Of a DNA stretch of 64,000 bases, positions 8,841 through 17,319 are shown piece after piece; positions within the stretch are counted from its first letter, which is position 1, and the number at the start of each line of letters is the position of its first letter. Below the pieces are notes generated by a model, which saw only the letters and a program-made list of their open reading frames with translations, was not told the origin of the DNA and ran no database searches. This DNA comes from Lewinellaceae bacterium (GTDB taxonomy: Bacteria; Bacteroidota; Bacteroidia; Chitinophagales; Saprospiraceae): the NCBI GenBank assembly GCA_016719605.1, contig JADJYW010000002.1, positions 186,001 to 250,000 of the forward strand, in the 5' to 3' direction. The position numbers were made by a program, and so were the translations under genes.

Positions 8841-8905
8841 CGGCGGACTTCAGTCCGCCGTTTGCGGTACGCGTGCGCGATTCGGCGGACTGAAGTCCGC
8901 CGCTA
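8838..8905. repeat. Large inverted repeat with 23-bp perfect arms
   Basis: Arms 8838-8860 and 8883-8905 are exact reverse complements, and each arm contains its own small palindrome (GGCGGACT..AGTCCGCC). The stop codon of the upstream gene is part of the left arm. Confidence 0.9.
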
Positions 8906-8940
8906 CGCTACAACACAAACCATATCAACTTTTTACAAAC

Positions 8941-9768
8941 ATGAAATCCATTCTCGTTCCTACCGATTTTTCCAAATGCGCCGGGAATGCGCTGAAAGGA
9001 GCACTCGCGATGGCCCTGCACACAGGCGCCGAGGTGACGGTGCTGCACGTTATTTTCCCCAATGAGGGCGTGGACAACAATGTTTACAATGTGTTTTGGT
9101 CGGATGAATACATGACCGAGCGGACGAAGGGCCTGAATAATTGGGTCAAAAAATTTCACCGGCAACCGGAGTTCAGAAACGTGTCGGTAAAAATGGATTG
9201 TCGGATAGGTTTTCCCGTGCCGGCTATTTGCGACACCGCCGACGAAATTCATGCCGACCTCATCGTGATGGGCACGACCGGTGCAACAGGCCTCCGGGGC
9301 GCCTTTTTGGGGAGTACAGCGGCAGGTGTATTGTCGAAAACACAACGACCGCTCCTCTCTGTTCCGAAACAGGCGGATATTAACCTGGCGGGAAACGCAG
9401 TGCTGGCCACGGATTTTCGCTTCAAACCGGGTGTGCCGTCGCTCGCTGTGCTCCACGAAATGTTGGCCGACACGAAGGGCAAACTCCACGTCGTGCATAT
9501 TCTGGACAAGCCAGGTACGGACCGCGACGCTGCGCGGGAAAAATCAATCAGCGAAAAACTCAACAAAATTCCGCACGATTTTCATTACCTGCACGACCGC
9601 GATACCGCACAAGCCGTCTCCAATTTTATTGAATCCGTAGATGCAGGCCTCCTCGTTGCCGTTGCGCACGAACACAGTATGCTGCACCGATTGTTCTTCG
9701 ACAGTATCACCCGCCGTTTTGCCCACCGGCTTCATGTGCCTATGCTGACGCTGCATGATGCAGTTTAG
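8941..9768 (+). CDS. Tandem universal stress protein (UspA family)
   Basis: A 275-aa protein with two Usp folds. The first starts MKSILVPTDFSKCAGNAL and carries a full ATP-binding signature GTTGATGLRGAFLGS (residues 111-125; G-x2-G-x9-G-S). The second (about 150-275) lacks this signature (HEHSMLHRLFFDSITRRFAH), so only the first is likely to bind nucleotide. Double-Usp proteins are common in Bacteroidota and are induced in stress or growth arrest. ATG 8941 is chosen because the in-frame sequence upstream comes from the palindrome at 8838-8905. Hsp20 and CBS genes follow in the same direction, suggesting a stress-response group. Confidence 0.92.
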   Translation: MKSILVPTDFSKCAGNALKGALAMALHTGAEVTVLHVIFPNEGVDNNVYNVFWSDEYMTERTKGLNNWVKKFHRQPEFRNVSVKMDCRIGFPVPAICDTADEIHADLIVMGTTGATGLRGAFLGSTAAGVLSKTQRPLLSVPKQADINLAGNAVLATDFRFKPGVPSLAVLHEMLADTKGKLHVVHILDKPGTDRDAAREKSISEKLNKIPHDFHYLHDRDTAQAVSNFIESVDAGLLVAVAHEHSMLHRLFFDSITRRFAHRLHVPMLTLHDAV

Positions 9769-9780
9769 TGCCGCCTGAGG

Positions 9781-9985
9781 CTTACGAAAAACAACGAGGT
9801 GTATCATAAGTGCTGTTTTGACGGGAATTGAGATTTTTTGACAGGATGAAAAGGATTTACAAGATAAATGAGGCGGCTCCGCCGCCGAAAATCCTGTAAA
9901 TCCTTTTTATCCTGTCAAAAAAGAGATTTGCCTATCAACTTCGCAACTATGGTGCGGACTTACGAGACACCCTCGTTGTTTTTCT
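9781..9985. repeat. Nested inverted-repeat element (MITE-like) between usp and hsp20
   Basis: Outer arms 9786-9811 and 9958-9984 (about 26 bp, three differences) enclose inner arms 9834-9865 and 9891-9922 (32 bp, two mismatches, core GACAGGAT..GGATTTAC). The centre (9866-9890) is GC-rich. No coding potential; this accounts for most of the 351-bp gap before hsp20. Confidence 0.85.
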
Positions 9986-10109
9986 ATGGCCTAATCCCTT
10001 GCGCACTTCAAAAACGAAAATCGTCCCCAACGTTGACGATAGTCATTCCACCTGCTCGCCGTGCCGCCGACTTTTGCCGCGTAAAGTTTTTGTTCACCTT
10101 TTTTAAAAC

Positions 10110-10114
10110 GGAGG
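10110..10114 (+). promoter_or_regulatory. Strong Shine-Dalgarno site of hsp20
   Basis: GGAGG five bases before ATG 10120. Nearly all other genes here lack such a site, so it fixes this start and suggests strong translation. Confidence 0.75.
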
Positions 10115-10119
10115 TAATT

Positions 10120-10563
10120 ATGTCACTCATCAAATGGAATCCGGAAGTGTCTTTTTTTTCATCTTTTCCAGGCTGGATGGATGATTTTTTTTCTGACAAA
10201 GGCGATTTCCCGCTTCCGGCAGTCAAGGGTGTTTCCATCCCTGCCGTGAATGTTACAGAAAATAAAAATGAGTATAAACTGGAAGTAGCTGCGCCGGGCT
10301 TCAAGAAGGAAGATTTCAAACTGGAAGTCAAAAACGGCTATCTGACCATCTCTGCCGAAACCAGGGAGGAGGAAAAGAAGGAAGACGACAAATGCACCCG
10401 ACGCGAGTTCCGCTTCAGTTCGTTCTCCCGTTCCTTTGCGCTGCCCGAAAATGTACAGGACACGCACATCAACGCCCGCTACAAGGACGGGATTCTTCTG
10501 ATCGCTCTGCCCAAGAGCGAGGTCGAAACAGCAGAGATTTCCAAAACCATAGCCGTTCAGTAA
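10120..10563 (+). CDS. Small heat-shock protein, Hsp20/alpha-crystallin family
   Basis: A 147-aa chaperone starting MSLIKWNPEVSFFSSFPGWM. The alpha-crystallin domain spans about residues 45-138, with VTENKNEYKLEVAAPGFKKE, LEVKNGYLTISAETREEE and the signature ARYKDGILLIALPK near the end. Small Hsps are ATP-independent holdases that bind unfolding proteins in the cytoplasm. The start is fixed by a strong GGAGG site; codons further upstream belong to the repeat region. A GC-rich hairpin with a T-run follows and probably ends the transcript. The setting between a Usp and a CBS gene supports a stress role. Confidence 0.95.
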   Translation: MSLIKWNPEVSFFSSFPGWMDDFFSDKGDFPLPAVKGVSIPAVNVTENKNEYKLEVAAPGFKKEDFKLEVKNGYLTISAETREEEKKEDDKCTRREFRFSSFSRSFALPENVQDTHINARYKDGILLIALPKSEVETAEISKTIAVQ

Positions 10564-10573
10564 CCTGTTCAAT

Positions 10574-10646
10574 GATGCGCTGTGCGCAATGCGGGATCGG
10601 CCTAAAAGTGCGATAACCCGCAGCGCGCATGGGCGCATCCTTTTTT
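10574..10646 (+). terminator. Probable rho-independent terminator after hsp20
   Basis: GC-rich imperfect arms (GATGCGC..GCGGG and CCCGC..GCGCATC) are followed by TTTTTT at 10641-10646. Confidence 0.6.
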
Positions 10647-10671
10647 AGTTCATCTCTAATCTGCGATAATT

Positions 10672-11127
10672 ATGCAAGCCACTACGCCTGTTTCCCGCAT
10701 TATGACCCGAAAACCCGAAACGGTCAAGCCATCCGACACCATGGAGGACGCGCGGAGGATTTTTGAAAAACACGGATTCCACCATATTCCTGTGGTGGAC
10801 AATGGCAAATTGGTTGGGCTTGTTAGCTACACGGACTACCTGCAACTCATACGGTCGGTGTTCGACAACGATCAGGAAACCCGCGTCAATGAAAAGGTGC
10901 TGCATGCGACTCTGGTGCAAGATGTGATGACCAAAAGCCTGCTCTGCCTGTCAAATGACGACAGTGCCGAAACGGCGCTGCGGATTTTCAAAACTAACCA
11001 GTTCCATTCACTGCCGGTTGTGGACGATAAAAACCATCTGGTGGGTATCGTCACAACCTACGACCTGATGCGGGTGCTGGAGAGCGTGTTTGTCGAGCAA
11101 CGGGATACCGTGGAAAATCAGGTATAA
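10672..11127 (+). CDS. CBS-domain pair protein
   Basis: The 151-aa protein is two CBS domains: VSRIMTRKPETVKPSDTMED..FHHIPVVDNGKLVGLVSYTD (about 7-57) and VQDVMTKSLLCLSNDDSAE..FHSLPVVDDKNHLVGIVTTYD (about 83-138). Stand-alone CBS pairs bind adenine nucleotides and act as energy or stress sensors; the partner cannot be read from sequence. The gene follows hsp20 in the same direction with the terminator between, so it may have its own promoter. A 32-bp palindrome lies just after the stop. Confidence 0.93.
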   Translation: MQATTPVSRIMTRKPETVKPSDTMEDARRIFEKHGFHHIPVVDNGKLVGLVSYTDYLQLIRSVFDNDQETRVNEKVLHATLVQDVMTKSLLCLSNDDSAETALRIFKTNQFHSLPVVDDKNHLVGIVTTYDLMRVLESVFVEQRDTVENQV

Positions 11128-11135
11128 CCGATACG

Positions 11136-11167
11136 AAACCTTCCAGGTTTTTAAACCTGGAAGGTTT
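11136..11167. repeat. Palindrome, AAACCTTCCAGGTTT arms
   Basis: Two perfect 15-bp arms (11136-11150, 11153-11167) separated by TT, between the convergent CBS and lamin-tail genes. A sister copy lies at 13786-13818 on the other side of the lamin-tail gene, and a half copy at about 50988-51002. Confidence 0.85.
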
Positions 11168-11183
11168 ACTTGCCATCGAATTA

Positions 11184-13783
11184 TCAAAACCGCCGCACCA
11201 GCGCGAACGTCTTGCGCACCTGCCGTACATCTCCTGTCGGCGCAAAAATTTCTACAAACAAAATATAGATACCAGGGCGCGTCGGCGACATGTCGTCCAT
11301 CTCGCCGTCCCAGCGGAGGCTGCCTTCGGCGCCGATCAACTGCTGGCGTACCAAGCGTTTGATGGGGATGCCCTCCGAGTCGTAGATCGTCACCGTGGCG
11401 GCATACCCTGCTCCGGGCAAGGCGTAGCGGATGTCGAGATAGTCCTCGTAGCCGTCGCCGTCGGGCGAGAGGCGGGCCGGTTCGAGTCGGATCAGGTCGT
11501 CACCGCCGGCCGGAATGCCGCCCGTGTGCTGGGAGTTGGGCAGGGTAGGGGTGCCGTTGCCGTCGGGCGTGCGGGCTGCCGAGGTCCAGTTGGCCGGGTC
11601 GGCGGTAGGCCCGTCTGCGCGGATACGTTCGAGGGAAACACCGTCGCGTTGCGCGGATGTGAGCAAGGCGTTGTGGTAGGTGTCGAAATAGGTGAACGAA
11701 TCCACGGTAGTCTGATCCGCATTTTTTGACCAAAAAAGGGTGACGTTTCCGGCATCATCCGGCAGCGTCGGCAAGGTCATGCTAAACAGCCGCCCGGGAT
11801 TTGCCCGGACAAACCGCTGCCGGATATCCACCGGATTTGGCGAAAAAACGAGGTTACTCCCCCGGCAGCAGCAAGCGTTTCAGGCCGATACCTCGCACAT
11901 CGGAAGCATCGTAGAAATTGGCGAGGAAGAAGTTTTGCAGGTCAAAAACCTTGTTGCTGCGGTTGTACAGTTCCACAAAATCGGAACCACCCGTGGCCGG
12001 GTTGAACAACACCTCGTTTACCACCACGTCCAACGGCGCCGGTATCTCCGGCAAACCAACTAATGCCGTGTCGGTGCCGGCCGCCATGTTTCCGCTGCAA
12101 TCGCGCAGTAAATTCGTGGCCGTCAGGGCGTACACGGTGCCCGGCTCCAGCGGTTCCTGCAGTACGAGCCGCACCACCCGCCGGCTTTCGGGCGCCGGCG
12201 TGGCCGAGGCTATGGCCAAGGGCGGGTCTATTCGGTAGGCCGTCGGGTCGGTCGCGGTGGATTTGTCCAACCCTTCGGAAAACGTCAGTTCCAGCGCAAA
12301 GGCATCCACCGGAAAAGCGGCGAGCAGGCGGGGCGCTTCGGTGTCGGGTGTATTTTGCAACGACGCGTTGACTTTGCCGGGCGTGCCGCCGGGCAGCACC
12401 GGACAGGAGCGCCAGTTTTCCTGTTCCAGACAGGGCAGGTCGGGATTGCTGCGCTCCAGCGTCCAGCCGCCGTCGCGTTTGGTGGTGTTCTCCTGCCAGG
12501 TGGCCAGATACACCACCTGATCAATGACTTGTCCCGATGGATCGGTCAGGGTAAGGGTGTCCCCCGTGTTGTTCAGTGCCGGAAAACTCGTCATGCCGAG
12601 CGCTGCCGTTGTGAACGGCGCCAGGGCAGTTGCATTGGTCGCTGTAGCCAGCACGGCAAAGGAATCGGGATACAGCAAATAGTCGGGCAATGCGCGGGGT
12701 AGCCCGCCGTCCGACAGCCGCAGCGTGTTCAGGTTGATAACCTTGTTGCTGCGGTTGTGCAGTTCCAGCCATTCTACTTCCGGCAGCCCGACCGAGGGTG
12801 TCGGGTCGGACATAATTTCATTGATCAAAATATCGAACTCCCCGGCGGCATCAATTTTTTACAAACTGAAAATTCGCGCTCTGCGGAGCACTCACATTTC
12901 CAAAAACATCGGCTACCTGCACAGTTTGCAGGGTATAGGCGCCGGTGCCGAGTGCCGGAATCACCAGCAGCCGAACCTGTTGCTGTCCGCCACCGACAAA
13001 CTCAACCAGCGCCGGGTTGCCCACGCCGCCGATGGTGTAGTGCGCCGGCTCCAGTGCCGAGGCGGCGTCCAGATTTTCGTCGAACAGTGCCAGCACTTCC
13101 GTACCCGTCGCATTGGCTGTGGCCGAGAGCAACACCGGCGGTGTCGTGTCCGGCACATCGGGCAGGATGGAGAGGTTGTCAAAAAAAAACTTGTCCGTGC
13201 GGGTAGCGGTGTACAGGCAATAGACCCCGAAAAAGCGCCCTGCCCCGGGCAGGTAGGTGGCATCGGTGGCGCTGCCCTGTGGGTCGAAAGCGCCGGTAGT
13301 CGTGCGGGCCTCCACGGCCCAGTCGCCCGAAGTGCTGCGTGTTGCGCGGAGTTGGATGTTGACCGGTTCCAGGGCCACAAATCCGGGCAATCCGGAGGCG
13401 AGCAGTACGCGTGCCGCGCCGTCCTGGCGGTACAGCCGCAACGCATCGGCGGTACTATTTTCGCCGATTTCGAGGTAGTAGCCGTTGGCCAGCAGGAGGT
13501 TGGGCTGGTCGGCCAGGAGGTAAATGCGCAACAGGTTGGACGTGGAGGGCGCGAATTCCAGCCGGAGATCGAACAGCCAGACCGCGCTGTCGGGGATAGT
13601 TCCCGGCACCGCCAGCACGGAATTGCCGGCAGCAGGAGCGTTCAGTTGCAGTTCGCCGGCGGCGTTTACGATGAAATTGGCGGCATCGCCCTGCCACGCG
13701 GGATTGTCGGTGAAATTCCCGTCGGCGAAGTTGTCCGTAATTTGAGCGCGGAGCGGGTGTGCGGCGATGGTCAGGAGAATCAT
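11184..13783 (-). CDS. Lamin-tail-domain exported protein, two frameshifts
   Basis: Three frames together give one protein of about 865 aa: 12861-13783 (signal peptide MILLTIAAHPLRAQ, then a DNFADGNFTDNPAW jelly-roll-like domain and an Ig-like segment), 11864-12854 (first lamin-tail domain INEIMSDPTPSVGLPEVEWL, a Big_5-like segment, second lamin-tail VVNEVLFNPATGGSDFVEL) and 11184-11858 (FSPNPVDIRQRF, then FSPDGDGYEDYL-type FlgD-like Ig domain). Removing one A from the run at 12855-12860 and one C from 11859-11863 joins them without a gap. Such proteins are exported surface or secreted proteins of Bacteroidota; their function is unknown. ATG 13783 is chosen because further upstream the frame encodes the palindrome. 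Confidence 0.75.
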
Positions 13784-13785
13784 GC

Positions 13786-13818
13786 AAACTTTCCAGGTTT
13801 TTAAAACCTGGAAAGTTT
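13786..13818. repeat. Palindrome, AAACTTTCCAGGTTT arms
   Basis: Perfect 15-bp arms 13786-13800 and 13804-13818 with a 3-base loop, directly upstream of the lamin-tail start codon. Sister of 11136-11167. Confidence 0.85.
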
Positions 13819-13949
13819 CAGGGAAATTTATAAACATCATGTTGCTGCGCAATTTTCATTTTCAGGAATAACCGATAGTTGAAATTTTCAACCCCGGCAA
13901 GGTACGGCAGCGTGGCATTTGGCGTTTGCCGAAAAAAGCCGTTCTGCTG

Positions 13950-14987
13950 ATGTATAGATTTGTTTTTTTTGCCTGCTGCCTGTTCGCTGCCTGCCAGTCG
14001 CCTTTTCCAAATGCTGAATTTGCACCATTGACCGTCCGGTTTCCTATCGAATTGCACGAGCAACCCGACGAAAAAAGCCGGGGACTGCTCCGCCTGCCTG
14101 CCGGCTCCACACTGGCAGACCGGAACGAAACGAGCCGGTTTTTGGCTTCCGTGTATCTGGACGATACCTTGTTTCAGGAGCCGTGGCTGCGCGTGCAAAC
14201 GCCCGACGGCCGGCAGGGTTGGGTGTTTGCCGGTGCAGTAGTGCCCGCCGACGGCAGTGCTGCCGATGTGGCGCGCTGGCTACAGGGCAAACGCGCCGAG
14301 GCGCTGTTCGGCGCAGCGGTGGCCCGGCGGCTGTGGGACTGGGCGGAAACCGAAGTCCCGGCTACCGACACCGCTTTTGCCGGCTACTTGCGCGCAGGAC
14401 TGCACCTGCGCGACACGCTGAACCAACTGCTCGCGCACGCCGTTAGCCGGGATGCCGCACAGGCGCCGCCGGAGTTGGGGTGGCTGGACGGGCCGATGCG
14501 GTATTTCTGGATTCAGTCCAGCCCCGTGCCCCGCTTGTACCTCGATTTCCACCGTGTTGGCCAGGTGGCCGCCCGCACCGCCGGCCGGCAGGACGACCAG
14601 TTTGCGGGCATCGGTTTGGCGGCATACCCGCTGGACAGCATCGAATCCAACCTCCCGGCCTGGGTATTTCCGCTGAGTGTGGAGGAAAGTTGCAGCAACC
14701 TCGGTGCAGGCTACCACCTGGCGTTGTTACAAAAAATAGAAACCGCCCTGCAAGCGAGCACCGCTTTCCAACCCGAACTACTGCACTGGAAAGACCTGAT
14801 TTTGGCTGATATGCTCGACAAGTCCCGCGTGTACTGGCAGCCCCGGGACAAAATTTTGACCGAACTGGATCAGGTTTTTTCGGCTCCGCTGTCCTGTCTG
14901 TCCGGCCGCGACCGCCTGGCGCTGGAGGCCCGGCGGGCTATGTTTGTGGCGGGGGAGGTGCGGATGGATTTGCGGTCGGGGCGTTGA
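13950..14987 (+). CDS. SH3-domain lipoprotein
   Basis: The 345-aa product starts MYRFVFFACCLFAACQSPF: a short hydrophobic signal with lipobox FAAC, so it is probably a lipoprotein anchored in the envelope. Residues about 28-92 (PIELHEQPDEKSRGLLRLPAG..PWLRVQTPDGRQGWVFAGAV) look like a bacterial SH3 (SH3b) module. The rest is alpha-helical and unrecognised. SH3b modules often bind cell-wall or protein ligands. The gene is divergent from the lamin-tail gene and followed by a T9SS cargo gene in the same direction. Confidence 0.7.
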   Translation: MYRFVFFACCLFAACQSPFPNAEFAPLTVRFPIELHEQPDEKSRGLLRLPAGSTLADRNETSRFLASVYLDDTLFQEPWLRVQTPDGRQGWVFAGAVVPADGSAADVARWLQGKRAEALFGAAVARRLWDWAETEVPATDTAFAGYLRAGLHLRDTLNQLLAHAVSRDAAQAPPELGWLDGPMRYFWIQSSPVPRLYLDFHRVGQVAARTAGRQDDQFAGIGLAAYPLDSIESNLPAWVFPLSVEESCSNLGAGYHLALLQKIETALQASTAFQPELLHWKDLILADMLDKSRVYWQPRDKILTELDQVFSAPLSCLSGRDRLALEARRAMFVAGEVRMDLRSGR

Positions 14988-15091
14988 AGCGGAGGCGTTC
15001 AAGGTCGCACGGCGACCCTCCGGCAGCGCCACACTACTGTTTTGCGTCTCTTGTGCACAGCTGCTGCTTTTCTATCATTAAATCTGAACGT

Positions 15092-15970
15092 ATGAAACAG
15101 TTCTTCGTTGCTTCCGCACTATTGTCGTTGTGTTCCCTTGCTCAGGCCCAGCAGTGGCTGCAGGACGGCGACCAATGGGCTTATTACGTCACCACTGGCT
15201 GGAATGCCCCCAATTACGGGATGCATCGCCTCGTTGTGGAGGGCGACACGATCGTTGACGGGCTGTCGTGGAAAAAACTCACCTACTACCAGATCACTGT
15301 CCCGCCCAGTACCTATCTGTCGCGTGCCGAGGGCGATCAGGTTTTTTCCAGAAAAGAATGGACCAACGAGGTTTTTAAAATCTACGATTTTGCACTTGTT
15401 CCGGGCGATACGGTGCAGTACAATACCAATGGCCGGTATGTTCTACGCGACACCGGCTCTATAAACGTCGCCGGGCAGATTCGCCGAACACAAACCGTTC
15501 GGCTTGTCGGTTCCAGCGCGGACTTGTTTTTCATTGAGGGAATCGGTTTTACGGGTAATCCGCAAGAGCCGGACAACCCGAACGTCTGCTCGTTTCTGCT
15601 TCTGAACATCGCGTACTGCATGGGTTTTGTGGACGGCTACAGCTTTTATTTCCGGTGTTTTCGCAGTGCGCAAGGGGGCCTGTACAGTCCTTTTGATGAT
15701 TGTCTGGTACTGCACACCGAGGCAAGTACCTCCTCCAAATCCCCGGTTCGGGTATGGCCAAACCCTGCAAACGACCGGTTGTTTGTGCAAGGGAATTGCC
15801 GCGCACTGCAATTGTGCGATGCCCGCGGGCGTGTTGTTTTGGAAGAAAAAATGCCGGCAGGTGATGTGGCGGAAATCCAAACCAGTCATTTGCCCAACGG
15901 GATGTATCTGCTGTTTTGCCGCTTTGACGATGGACAAGTAGCTGTGCAAAAAGTCGTTTTCTCGCGTTGA
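15092..15970 (+). CDS. T9SS type A sorting-domain protein (292 aa)
   Basis: Signal peptide MKQFFVASALLSLCSLAQAQ, then a beta-rich domain of unknown function, then a C-terminal sorting domain of type A: VRVWPNPANDRLFVQG, LPNGMYLLFCRFDDGQ and the terminal QKVVFSR. T9SS type A cargo crosses the outer membrane through SprA/PorV and is then released or attached. ATG 15092 precedes the signal peptide. No catalytic motif was recognised; the role is unknown. Confidence 0.82.
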   Translation: MKQFFVASALLSLCSLAQAQQWLQDGDQWAYYVTTGWNAPNYGMHRLVVEGDTIVDGLSWKKLTYYQITVPPSTYLSRAEGDQVFSRKEWTNEVFKIYDFALVPGDTVQYNTNGRYVLRDTGSINVAGQIRRTQTVRLVGSSADLFFIEGIGFTGNPQEPDNPNVCSFLLLNIAYCMGFVDGYSFYFRCFRSAQGGLYSPFDDCLVLHTEASTSSKSPVRVWPNPANDRLFVQGNCRALQLCDARGRVVLEEKMPAGDVAEIQTSHLPNGMYLLFCRFDDGQVAVQKVVFSR

Positions 15971-16349
15971 ATTTCCATAAAAAACGGGCGGCGCTTACTG
16001 AAAAAATCGGGTAGCCGTCGAGTCGTATCGCCCCGGGGTCGGCTTCGACCTGTCCGAAATCGGGATTGAACGGTGTAGTCCAGAATCAGGTCGCGGGTCA
16101 CGGCAAACTTGCCGTCCACACCTGCCGTTTTTTCACCAAGTACCACTCTTCCCAACAACTCATCCAAGGCGAAAAACGCGAACGCACCGGGTATCTTGAC
16201 CTTTGGCAACTGCGGCCTGACCGAGCTGCCAGACCTGGATTGGTTGGCAAAACAGGATAGTTATCCAACCAAAACACCTAAATTTGCTTGAAAAATTGCA
16301 GTGCCTTTAGCAAGGAAAAACAGCAACCTTCATCAATAAAATTGACGCA
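15971..16349. other. Gap with a degenerate gene fragment
   Basis: About 380 bp without an intact gene. The part at 16143-16247 is a leucine-rich-repeat gene remnant (listed separately). The rest shows no gene I recognise. Confidence 0.5.
16143..16247 (+). pseudogene. Leucine-rich-repeat gene remnant, copy A
   Basis: Reads QLIQGEKRERTGYLDL and, after a one-base slip, GNCGLTELPDLDWL, with no start codon. It closely matches the intact-frame copy B at 17098-17210, including long identical DNA stretches. It represents the N-terminal first repeat only. The two copies bracket the PIN module. Confidence 0.65.
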
Positions 16350-16649
16350 ATGAACGCAACCTTTCAAATTTCGGCGGCAGAACTTGATGCAACCATCTTG
16401 AAAAAAATCCGGGCTTTCACCGCCGGGCGAAATTTCACTATCGTCATCCGACTGGAGGAACAAGATGTGCCTTCAGAGTCCGCCGGCGATGAAAGCGTCC
16501 AATTGGAAAGTCCGCTCATATATACCAAACGTATGCTTAAATCGGAAGCCAACAAAGCCGCAAGGACTCAAATAATGACGAAATACCAGCATTTCAGCGT
16601 GGATATGGGCAAGTTCAAATTCAACCGCGACGAAGCCAATGAACGATAA
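16350..16649 (+). CDS. Probable antitoxin-like partner of a PIN-domain toxin
   Basis: A 99-aa soluble protein, MNATFQISAAELDATILKKI.., with a short N-terminal strand-helix and a charged C-terminal half (TKRMLKSEANKAARTQ). It overlaps the start of the PIN-domain gene by 11 bp, the layout of type II toxin-antitoxin operons, where the upstream gene encodes the neutralising and autoregulating partner. I do not recognise a named antitoxin family, so the call rests on size, position and overlap. Confidence 0.6.
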   Translation: MNATFQISAAELDATILKKIRAFTAGRNFTIVIRLEEQDVPSESAGDESVQLESPLIYTKRMLKSEANKAARTQIMTKYQHFSVDMGKFKFNRDEANER

Positions 16650-17047
16650 ACTGGTTTTCGCCGACTCCAAATATTTTTCTTTACTTGCTCGACAAAGACA
16701 AGTCGAAAAAGCAAATTGCGGCACAGATTCTTGCCGGCCAACCGTTTATCTCGCCGCAAGTCGTTTTTGAAAACATGAATGTCGTCGTCAAAAAATTCGG
16801 GTTGAACCGCCAACAGGCAGTCGAACACGCCCAAATGTTATTACAATTTTGCCCGCTCGTGCTGGATTCGGAAACCACTCTGGAAAAAGCATTCGATATC
16901 CTCCAACGCCACCAATTGCAAGTCTTTGACAGCCGGATTATCGCCTCTGCGCTGACTGCCCGTTGCGAAATACTTTACTCCGAAGATTTTCAGCACAACC
17001 AGGTTTTTGAGGGTACGTTGACGATCATCAACCCATTTCTGGTTTGA
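16639..17047 (+). CDS. PIN-domain (VapC-like) toxin, one frameshift
   Basis: Starts MNDKLVFADS at ATG 16639; with one A removed from the run at 16669-16671 it continues NIFLYLLDKDKSKKQIAAQI and on to the end NQVFEGTLTIINPFLV, about 135 aa. PIN domains are metal-dependent RNases. Acidic residues expected of the fold are present (VFADSN, VFENMNV, HQLQVFDSRIIASAL, ILYSEDF). As written, the frame breaks after residue 13 and the toxin would not be made. It forms an overlapping pair with the upstream gene and lies between two LRR remnants. Confidence 0.75.
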
Positions 17048-17097
17048 GCATACTTGCTGCCGCTCCGCATTTTCATTCCTGAACCACTCCACCCATC

Positions 17098-17319
17098 ATG
17101 ACCGAACTCGCCCAACATCTCATCGAACGCGAAAAACGCGAACGCACCGGGTATCTTGATCTCGGCAACTGCGGCCTGACTGAACTGCCTGACCTGTCGG
17201 AGTGGTTGGAGATGTTGATTGTTTCGAATTGGGAGAGCGTGTTCAGAGAACTGTGTCAGCCCGTTGAACACTCCCCAAACTTCCCCCTATCGCCTACACT
17301 ATCCAATACCCAAACATGA
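17098..17319 (+). pseudogene. Truncated leucine-rich-repeat gene remnant, copy B
   Basis: Begins MTELAQHLIEREKRERTGYL then DLGNCGLTELPDLSEWLE, the N-terminus of a Bacteroidota LRR protein, but after one repeat the frame runs into unrelated sequence and stops at 17319, overlapping the next start codon. Intact relatives carry many repeats. Copy A lies at 16143-16247. Confidence 0.65.
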
